7,351 bases of DNA from Alphaproteobacteria bacterium. Its GTDB lineage: Bacteria; Pseudomonadota; Alphaproteobacteria; Micropepsales; Micropepsaceae. The notes beneath the pieces were generated by a model. It did no database searches and had not been told where the DNA came from. It saw only the letters and a program-made list of their open reading frames with translations. The stretch is from assembly GCA_026400305.1 (NCBI GenBank), contig JAPLPI010000189.1, positions 1 to 7,351 of the forward strand, in the 5' to 3' direction. Of this stretch, positions 1 through 5,642 are shown one piece after another. A program made the position numbers and the translations under genes. Each line of letters starts with the position of its first letter. Within the stretch, counting starts at the first letter, position 1.

Positions 1-1252
1 CCCAGGGCTGCTTCATGAAATTCTCGAGATCGGCTTCGTTGATGTTGAACGAGATGATCGAAGCGTGCCCCTTGGTCTCGCGCAGGATGCGGACGGCGGC
101 GTCCACCGGGTCCATCTTCCATTCCCTGGCGATGACATTGAGATATTTGCCGGTAAAAGACCGGGGCGGCGCCGGCGCCACCTTGTCGACATCGGAAATG
201 GCGGCTGACATCAGGATCGCCTGCGCCCCGCCGCGCCGGTTCAGGTTCTGGGCCATCTCGGCCTTGATTTTTGGCATCAGCGCCGGATCATCGAACCGCC
301 TCAGCATGGCCGGCGCACCGCCGTCGGAAGCCCAGCGTGGGACGAGCGCCGCATCCAGACCCGTGTTGGAGGCTAGCCAGGGATAATTGTTGGCGGTGAC
401 GTTCTGGCCCGATGCGCGGGCCTGTTCGATCAGCTTGATGACGTCAGTGGATTTTCCCCACACGTCATGGCCCAGCGCCTTGATGTGCGAGAAATGCACT
501 GGGATGCCACCTTCGCGGCCGATCTGCAGCACTTCCCTGGTGGAGGCAATCAGCCCGATGGAATAGGAGGACTCGTCGCGCTGGTGGGTATCATAGACGC
601 CGCCGCGCTTTCCCGCTTCCCTGGCCAGCGCAACCACTTCATCGGTCCTGGCGAAATTCTGCGGCGCATAGAAGAGCCCGCCGGACAGGCCGATAGCGCC
701 TTCGCACATACCCTTGACCACCAGCGCCTGCTCCTTGGACAGTTCTTCGGGCGTGGGGGCACGCGCCGCATCCCCGATCACCTGTTTGCGGACATTGCCG
801 AAGCCGACATAAGACACAACGTTGGTGCCGATGCCGCCGGCGCTGTACCTGGCGAACTTGGCCTTGAGGTCCGGGGTGCCGTTGCCGTCTACGCCAATGA
901 ACACGGTGGAGACGCCCTGCATGGTCCAGGCGGGATTTGCGCGCTGGGACTTGTCGGGCGCATCGACAAAGCGGTCGGCATGGGTATGGGCGTCGATCAG
1001 CCCGGGCGAGACAATCATACCCTTGGCATCGATGGTGCGCCGGGCGCCCATCGATGCCTTGGGTCCCACATAGACGACCTTGTCGCCGCTGATCGCTACA
1101 TCGCCGGTAAAGGGCTTGGCGGTGGAGCCGTCATAGACCGTGCCGCCGGTGATCAGCACATCGGCCTGGCTGGCCTGCCCCAGGGCCGAGCCGGTCAGCG
1201 TCAGTGCCGAAGACAGCATCAGGCCAGCGGCCAAGCATGATTGGATTTTCAT
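1..1252 (-). CDS. Exported N-acyl-D-amino-acid deacylase (D-aminoacylase) family amidohydrolase, 5' part
   Basis: Open from the ATG at 1252 to the left edge: 417 residues with no stop, so the C-terminus is missing. Residues 1-30 look like a Sec signal peptide (MKIQ start, hydrophobic core 7-24, likely cleavage near ALG-QA or SQA-D), so the enzyme probably works in the periplasm. The amidohydrolase fold follows: an N-terminal beta part (DVLITGGTVYDG, 31-42), the metal motif DAHTHAD with H89 and H91, GAIGLSGGLFYAP (185-197), THQRDE with H223, and HFSHIKALGH with H256. These are hallmarks of D-aminoacylases, which hydrolyse N-acyl-D-amino acids. The last visible residues (NINEADLENFMKQPW) normally come just before the GSD motif with the catalytic Asp, which lies outside the window. 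The position of the family's metal-binding Cys (GNCG) is GVDG here, with D122. Start choice: GGGGGA lies 5 nt upstream. It is divergent from the DapA-family gene. The family call is firm; the substrate is unknown. Confidence 0.9.
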   Translation of the reverse strand, partial: MKIQSCLAAGLMLSSALTLTGSALGQASQADVLITGGTVYDGSTAKPFTGDVAISGDKVVYVGPKASMGARRTIDAKGMIVSPGLIDAHTHADRFVDAPDKSQRANPAWTMQGVSTVFIGVDGNGTPDLKAKFARYSAGGIGTNVVSYVGFGNVRKQVIGDAARAPTPEELSKEQALVVKGMCEGAIGLSGGLFYAPQNFARTDEVVALAREAGKRGGVYDTHQRDESSYSIGLIASTREVLQIGREGGIPVHFSHIKALGHDVWGKSTDVIKLIEQARASGQNVTANNYPWLASNTGLDAALVPRWASDGGAPAMLRRFDDPALMPKIKAEMAQNLNRRGGAQAILMSAAISDVDKVAPAPPRSFTGKYLNVIAREWKMDPVDAAVRILRETKGHASIISFNINEADLENFMKQPW

Positions 1253-1253
1253 C

Positions 1254-1281
1254 GACTTCCCCCGTTTATCCCCGGGAAGTC
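1254..1281 (-). promoter_or_regulatory. Inverted repeat covering the amidohydrolase ribosome binding site
   Basis: Perfect 8-bp arms GACTTCCC (1254-1261) and GGGAAGTC (1274-1281) are separated by 12 nt. In the amidohydrolase mRNA the proximal arm contains the GGGA of the Shine-Dalgarno GGGGGA and ends 1 nt before the ATG. A hairpin would therefore hide the ribosome binding site. As DNA it could equally be a 28-bp operator dyad. The arms are seen directly; the regulatory role is inferred. Confidence 0.5.
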
Positions 1282-1291
1282 TGGTTGCGGG

Positions 1292-1318
1292 CACGGGGGG
1301 CGTCAATGCCCGCCCGTG
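1292..1318. repeat. Second inverted repeat in the divergent intergenic region
   Basis: CACGGG (1292-1297) pairs with CCCGTG (1313-1318), and nested inside GGGC (1298-1301) pairs with GCCC (1308-1311). The loop is 6 nt (GTCAAT) and G1312 is a single bulge, so this is a nearly continuous 10-bp stem. It sits 10 bp from the first dyad and upstream of both genes. It could be an operator, a structured 5' leader, or chance in GC-rich DNA. Confidence 0.4.
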
Positions 1319-1370
1319 GCGCCGGCCCGCCATTATTGGTATTTCAGAGCCCAAATCCGCGATTACAAAC

Positions 1371-1375
1371 AAGGA
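1371..1375 (+). promoter_or_regulatory. Ribosome binding site of the DapA-family gene
   Basis: AAGGA lies 6 nt before the ATG at 1382. This fixes the start there, although the frame stays open further upstream to 1241, inside the intergenic region and the neighbouring gene's start. Confidence 0.7.
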
Positions 1376-1381
1376 CCCGTC

Positions 1382-2311
1382 ATGAAACTCGATACCAGCG
1401 CCTGCGGCGTATATTCCATTGCCCCCACGCCCTTCCTGGAGGACGGCGCCATCGACTGGACCTCGGTCGACCGCATGACCGACTTCTATTTCGAGGCCGG
1501 CTGCAACGGCTTCACCATCTTGGGCGTGCTGGGCGAAGCTTCCAAGATGGATGCCGAAGAAGCCCTGGCGCTCGCCAGCCGCGTGATCAAGCGCGCGAAC
1601 GGCAAGCCAATCATCGTGGGCGTCTCAGCCTCCGGCTTTGCCGCCATGCGCTCCCTGTCGCGCAAGGTGATGGACATGGGCGCGGCCGCGGTGATGATCG
1701 CCCCCGGCGCGGGCCTGAAGACCGACGACCAGATCACCGGCTATTTCCGCAATGCCGTGGAAGCCATCGGGAGCGATGTGCCTTGGGTTCTGCAGGACTA
1801 TCCCCACTCCACCGGCGTCACCATGTCCAATGGCGTGGTGAAGAAAGTAGTAACGGAAAATCCTTCGCTGGCGATCCTCAAGCATGAGGATTGGCCGGGG
1901 CTGGACAAGATCACCACCCTGCGCGGCTGGGAGAAGGACGGCTCGATGCGCAAGATCTCCATCCTGATCGGCAACAACGGCCTGTTCTTCGATTTCGAGC
2001 TGGACCGCGGCGTGGACGGCGCCAATACCGGCTATGCCTTCCCCGACATGCTGGTGTAGATGGTCAGGCTGAACGAGGCGGGCAAACGCGACGAAGCGCA
2101 TGACCTGTTAGACGCCCACCTGCCGCTGCTGCGCTATGACCACCAACCCGGCGTGGGGCTGGCGGTGCGCAAATATGTGCTGCAGAAGCGCGGCGTCATC
2201 TCCACCGCGGCGATGCGCAAGCCCGCGCCCGCCTTCTCGTCCGAGACCCGCGGCGAAGTGGATTACCTGATGGCGCGACTGGCCAAACACGATCTGCGCG
2301 CCAAGGTCTGA
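1382..2311 (+). pseudogene. Dihydrodipicolinate synthase / N-acetylneuraminate lyase (DapA) family protein, interrupted by in-frame TAG
   Basis: A DapA-family class I aldolase/dehydratase gene split by a TAG at 2057-2059. The first part encodes 225 residues (1382-2056). The same frame continues at once for 83 more codons (2060-2311). With one residue at the TAG the product would be 309 aa, the usual family length. Family marks are SIAPTPF near the N-terminus, the GVLGE loop (48-52), QDYPHSTG (138-145) and the Schiff-base lysine K167 in ILKHEDWPG. The TAG falls after the eighth barrel strand, so the truncated product would keep the TIM barrel but lose the C-terminal helices used in oligomer contacts. 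DapA's GTTGE is GVLGE here, and the catalytic Tyr of YNVP aligns with Q138, so this is not a lysine-pathway enzyme. Related proteins act on keto-sugar acids or hydroxyproline derivatives; the substrate is unknown. No ribosome binding site precedes the ATG at 2060, so a separate second gene is unlikely. Confidence 0.85.
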
Positions 2312-3070
2312 TCAGCGGGCGCGGTGGACCTTGTACATGCGCTGCTGGCCATCCACCGTCATGGTGTAGGTGTTCATCGCGTCGGGTGAGATGGTCACGC
2401 GTGTGTTAGGGCCGACCCTGCCGAAATGGGCGGGATGGTGCGCCTCATCCTCGTCATTCTGTTCCCACACTTGGCCATCGGCCAGGATAACGGTAAAGGC
2501 GCCGCTGTGGTCCAAGGTGAAGGACTGCATCGGGACACTGCGCACGATGGGCTTGATGTCGTTGAACACACCGTTCAACAACCCGTCGCGGCGGCGCGGC
2601 ATGGGCGGCGGACCGGACGGCACGGGCGCCGGCACAATGGCGCGCGGCGGCGGCACATAATCCATCGGAGGTGCGGGGCGCGGGGCGACCTGCTTGCCGC
2701 CGGCAAGACCCAGCACAGCGCGCATGGGCGCGGCGGCGCCGTAATAACAATCCAGCCAGGGACGGTCGCCGGCCACGCGGTTGCAACCGGCGGCGCCAGT
2801 CATCACATCATCGCGGGCGGATTCATCACGCGGCACGCCACCGGCGAGCGGCACCGCCGCCAGCTTGACCTGGGCGGGCAGTGCTGGCGGCATGCCCAAC
2901 GCGGCACGCACCGGCTGGGCGGCGCCGTAATAGCAATCCAGCCATTGATGGGAATCGGCAATCACCGCGCAACGGAAGGCACCGGACAGCGCCTCGTCGC
3001 GCGGACGGGCCTGGGCGGGCGCGGCGAGGCCCACGCAAACCGGCACCAAAAGCCACCACAAATGACGCAT
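2312..3070 (-). CDS. Exported protein of unknown function with duplicated Cys-containing WLDCYYGAA motif
   Basis: 252 residues from the ATG at 3070. The frame also offers a GTG at 3076, but AAGGGAG sits 5 nt before the ATG and would overlap the GTG, so ATG is preferred. Residues 1-21 are a signal peptide ending in APAQA, so the product is probably periplasmic or outer-membrane associated. The mature part begins with two related units of about 38 residues (roughly 24-62 and 81-121). Each begins with an RDE/RDD segment and has a Cys, 11 residues, then WLDCYYGAA and a P-x-RA-x-LG tail (C34/C46 and C96/C108). The spacing suggests a disulfide in each unit. A proline-rich linker (about 130-158) leads to a C-terminal domain rich in predicted beta strands (about 178-252, containing FTVILADGQVWEQ and ending YKVHRAR). 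I do not recognise an enzymatic site or named family. The gene is convergent with the DapA-family gene with no gap. Confidence 0.8.
   Translation of the reverse strand: MRHLWWLLVPVCVGLAAPAQARPRDEALSGAFRCAVIADSHQWLDCYYGAAQPVRAALGMPPALPAQVKLAAVPLAGGVPRDESARDDVMTGAAGCNRVAGDRPWLDCYYGAAAPMRAVLGLAGGKQVAPRPAPPMDYVPPPRAIVPAPVPSGPPPMPRRRDGLLNGVFNDIKPIVRSVPMQSFTLDHSGAFTVILADGQVWEQNDEDEAHHPAHFGRVGPNTRVTISPDAMNTYTMTVDGQQRMYKVHRAR
2732..2944. repeat. Pair of 27-bp direct repeats inside the exported-protein gene
   Basis: Positions 2732-2758 and 2918-2944 are identical except for one base (A at 2747 versus G at 2933). They encode the two WLDCYYGAA copies. The flanking protein sequence is also similar, so this is a duplication within the gene and not a mobile repeat. 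Confidence 0.75.
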
Positions 3071-3090
3071 ACGCACTCCCTTGCCCCCGT

Positions 3091-3110
3091 GGCGGCAATA
3101 ACCAGCCGCC
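3091..3110. repeat. Short GC-rich hairpin between two minus-strand genes
   Basis: GGCGGC (3091-3096) and GCCGCC (3105-3110) form perfect 6-bp arms around an 8-nt AT-rich loop. It lies between the stop of the glycosyltransferase pseudogene and the start of the exported-protein gene. No T-tract follows in the minus direction, so it is not a convincing intrinsic terminator. It could be a weak transcription or mRNA structure. Confidence 0.3.
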
Positions 3111-3138
3111 TTGGCGAAATTGAAACAAAATCAGGCGC

Positions 3139-4892
3139 CTAGAGAAAGTTACCAGGGGAAAGCATGCCCTGATAGACCATCTCAATGGCCGTACGGAAAC
3201 CGTCCGTATCGAACAGCGGACTGGACAGGCGATTGTGCGCCAGCTGCGCCTTTACCTGCGCCAGGCGGGCGGGATCACGCGCCAGCGCCAGTGCCAAGGC
3301 TTCGTACGCTTCCAGACTCGGCGCCACCAACTCGGGCAGGCCGATGGCGGTGAGCAAACTGGCCGCCACCCGCCCAGCGAACTGATTGCCCAAAACGGTG
3401 ACCAGCGGCAGGCCGGCCCACAGCGCATCGCTGGCGGTTGTATGGGCATTGTAAGGCAGCGTATCCACAAACAGGTCCGCAAGCCGGTGGCGCGCCAGAT
3501 GCGCCGCCGGCTCGGTGCGCGGCGCGAACACCAGCCGCGCCGGATCGATGCCATGCGCCGTCGCGGCCTTGCGCAAATGCCCGCGCGCGGTGTCGTTATC
3601 GTCCAGCAGCCACAACACACTGCCCGGCACGGACGCCAGTAACCGCATCCAGATGGCGAATATCCGCGGCGTGATCTTCCAGGCGGCATTGAAGCAGCAG
3701 AAGACAAAACCGCTTGCCGTCAACCCGGCCTCGGCGCGCGACGGCGTGTTTTCAGCCATGACGCGGCTGGAATCATTGACCTGGTAGCAATGCGGCAGGT
3801 GGATGATTTTCTCGCTGTAGAAAGGCTGATCGCTGAGTGGCAGCGCGATGGCGTCGGGCGGTGCGCCAGGATACCAGGGCGCGCGCCTTCGGTATGGCCC
3901 TTCAGGTCCACCGCAATGTCGATTTCCCGCTCGCGCAACAGCCGCGCCACCTGCGCGTCATCCTGGGCGCGAACGTCCTCGAACCGGTCAAAGGCCTTGA
4001 TCAGCCGTGCGCGGATCGCGCTGCCATCGTCCCGGCTGAAAGAAATTCCGATGATCTCGAAGCGGCTGCGATCATGCCGCTCGATCAGACCAGCGATCAG
4101 CGCGGCGGTGGCATGCTGGTGGAAATCCGACGACAGATAGGCGACGCGGATACGATCGTGGCCATAGCATTCGCCGTTCCATAACGGCGCGGCCGGCATG
4201 GGGACTTGGTCAGCGACAAAAGCCTCGCTGCAGGCCCGCCGCAGCGCGCCATCGTCGCAAAAGGGCATGAAGGTCAGCGGCGCGATCACCGCGCTGGCGT
4301 CCTGCACGGCGGCGGTCACCTGCGCGCGGCACTCGTCCCAGCGCGCCAGGTCGGCCCCGCCCAGCACGGCACTGGCGATGCCGCCCAGCACATAGGGATG
4401 AGCCTGCGCAATGCTGCGCGCCTGTTCGAAAGCGGCGAAGGCTTCGTCATAACGATCCAGTTTTAGCAACACCGTACCGCGGTTGAAGGCCGCGCCGAAG
4501 CGGGCGGGGTTGAGCGCCAGCGCATTGGCGTAGCTGTCCAGCGCATCCTTGAACCGCTCCAGCAGCCACAGCGCGGTGCCGCGGCGGAACCAGGCCTCGT
4601 CATAGCCGGGCGAGCTCCCGAGCAGTTGCTCATAGGCGGCGAGCGCGGTGTCGAACGCGCCTAATTCCAGGAACAGGTTGCCGCGATAGAGAAGACTGAT
4701 GACGTTGCCCAGAGCCTCTGCCGCACGGCCTTGGCTCAGGCGGATCTCGCCAATCATGGCGCGCGCCGCAAGATCAGTGCCATGCAGTTCGAGGATGCGG
4801 CGGCATAGTTTTTCCGCTTCGTCCCACTGCCCCGCTGCATACAGATTCCCCGCCTTGGCGCGCAGCTTTTCAATCTTAAGGGCGTTGCTCAT
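3139..4892 (-). pseudogene. TPR / SPINDLY-type O-GlcNAc transferase-like glycosyltransferase, internal deletion with frameshift
   Basis: The start is the ATG at 4892 with only a weak GGGG upstream; the stop is the TAG at 3139-3141. The first frame gives 346 recognisable residues: about four TPR units (about 10-165), then the start of the GT41 catalytic domain (RVAYLSSDFHQHATA, 249-263, and DLKGHTEGARPGILAHRP, 329-346). At about 3855 the match jumps to another frame and resumes as DAIALPLSDQPFYSEK. It continues through CCFNAAWKITP, whose Lys matches the UDP-contacting Lys of human OGT, and PYNAHTTASDALWAG, to the normal C-terminus (SSPLFDTDGF). The expected segment between HRP and DAIAL, about 24 residues with the conserved GYPGT-like motif, is absent. 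Read as is, translation runs out of frame and stops at 3720. Intact relatives move a sugar from a nucleotide donor to Ser/Thr or similar protein residues in the cytoplasm. It lies 42 nt downstream of a 2OG oxygenase gene. The product is almost certainly inactive unless the lesion is an assembly error. Confidence 0.85.
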
Positions 4893-4934
4893 CCGGCCCC
4901 GTAAAACGACAATAAGTCATTTATATTACTATAT
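4893..4934 (-). other. AT-rich spacer between oxygenase and glycosyltransferase genes
   Basis: A strikingly AT-rich stretch (about 4912-4938) in otherwise GC-rich DNA. In the minus direction it contains TATAGT and TATAAA. These could be a -10 element for the downstream gene, but no good -35 box lies at the right distance, so a promoter here is only possible. Confidence 0.2.
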
Positions 4935-5555
4935 TTATTCCAAAATCAGCTTGGCGTTGAAGGCGATGCAAAGCCGCTCCCCCTCGCCCTGAAACGCCGA
5001 TACCGAATGCTCCAGCCAGGAAGGAAACAGATACATGTCACCGGGAACGGGCGCCACGCGATGGCGGTTCACCTGATAAGGCAGCTGGATCATGGTGGCG
5101 CGGGCGCGCGGATCATAAAAGGAAATCTTGCCGGTATCGCCCGGCTCCAGCGCCGACGGCGGCGCGCTGACATAATAGACGCCACTGACATTGGCGCCCG
5201 GATGGACATGCAGGCCCTGAGTGTGGCCCGCTTTGTACGACACCGCCCAGCCCCAGAGAATAAAGTCCACCTTTGCGGGTGGACGCTGCAATTCCTGGCG
5301 CAGCACATGGCTGGCATATTCCTGCACCGCCTGGAGGATATGAGGCTTGAGCGCATTGATACCGGGATTGTCGCGCTGCAACAGGTCCTCCTTGGTTTGG
5401 AAGCCGCCCTCGGTCGTCGTGCCGGTGGTATTGTTGGGTTCGCTCGCCGCGATCTGCGCCACCAGTGCGGACAACTGCTGGTTGACCTCCTCCATGCCGT
5501 CCAGATGACGGTTCAATATAGTGGTGGGGAAAATCGAGATCAGCCGGTCGGTCAC
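4935..5555 (-). CDS. Putative 2OG-Fe(II) oxygenase, TIGR02466 family
   Basis: 206 residues from a GTG at 5555. AAAGG lies 6 nt upstream, and the next in-frame Met is residue 21, inside the conserved N-terminal region (ISIFPTTI), so GTG is preferred. The family is recognised from FILWGWAVSYKAGHTQGLHVHP (99-119), SGVYYVS (124-130), FYDPR (146-150), PGDMYLFPSWLEHSV (171-185) and ERLCIAFN (193-200). It is a cupin-like double-stranded beta-helix fold. H116/H118 and H183 are candidate iron ligands and R194 the likely 2-oxoglutarate-binding Arg. Relatives are predicted to hydroxylate an unknown, perhaps protein, substrate. No signal peptide is seen, so it should be cytoplasmic. Family members are often found fused to or beside TPR proteins, which fits the TPR glycosyltransferase gene 42 nt downstream. 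The reaction has not been established for this family to my knowledge. Confidence 0.85.
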   Translation of the reverse strand: MTDRLISIFPTTILNRHLDGMEEVNQQLSALVAQIAASEPNNTTGTTTEGGFQTKEDLLQRDNPGINALKPHILQAVQEYASHVLRQELQRPPAKVDFILWGWAVSYKAGHTQGLHVHPGANVSGVYYVSAPPSALEPGDTGKISFYDPRARATMIQLPYQVNRHRVAPVPGDMYLFPSWLEHSVSAFQGEGERLCIAFNAKLILE

Positions 5556-5630
5556 GAGGAGCCTTTGTCTTTTGCGGGTCTTGTCTTTGATGCCAGATGA
5601 TAGAGCAAGAATAAGGGTTTTGCAGCCATG
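5552..5630 (-). other. Possible 25-codon leader ORF upstream of the oxygenase gene
   Basis: An ATG at 5630 opens a 25-codon frame (MAAKPLFLLYH...KGSS) whose TGA (5552-5554) overlaps the oxygenase GTG start as GTGA. Such overlaps are typical of translational coupling. The ribosome binding site is poor and the peptide resembles nothing I know. It may be chance. Confidence 0.2.
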
Positions 5631-5637
5631 GCTTCAA
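5620..5637. repeat. 18-bp near-perfect palindrome in hydrolase-oxygenase spacer
   Basis: TTGcAGCCATGGCTtCAA: a perfect 10-bp core (5624-5633) with three further matching pairs after one mismatch on each side. It lies 5 bp past the hydrolase stop and upstream of the oxygenase. It could be an operator; its short perfect core could also occur by chance. Confidence 0.3.
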
Positions 5638-5642
5638 TCCGG

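Noticed and set aside
15..386. Plus-strand open frame (123 codons)
   Set aside because: Antisense to the same amidohydrolase; low-complexity product without motifs.
467..1240. Long plus-strand open frame (257 codons)
   Set aside because: It lies opposite the amidohydrolase gene, whose translation shows clear family motifs along its whole length; the plus-strand product has no recognisable domain.
1241..1381. N-terminal extension of the DapA-family gene from an ATG at 1241
   Set aside because: It would start inside the opposite gene, lacks a ribosome binding site, and adds sequence unlike the family; the ATG at 1382 has AAGGA at good spacing.
2060..2311. Independent 83-residue gene
   Set aside because: No ribosome binding site, same frame as the preceding gene, and its content is the expected C-terminus of a DapA-family protein.
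2426..3142. Plus-strand open frame (238 codons)
   Set aside because: His/Gly/Arg-rich antisense shadow of the exported Cys-motif protein, which has a signal peptide and an internal repeat.
3720..3854. C-terminal tail of the first glycosyltransferase frame as a real protein end
   Set aside because: After 3855 the tail is Ser/Arg/Thr-rich out-of-frame sequence, while the true family sequence continues in the other frame.
3859..3860. Programmed ribosomal frameshift in the glycosyltransferase
   Set aside because: No slippery sequence is seen, and conserved residues are missing at the junction, so a frameshift alone would not restore the protein.
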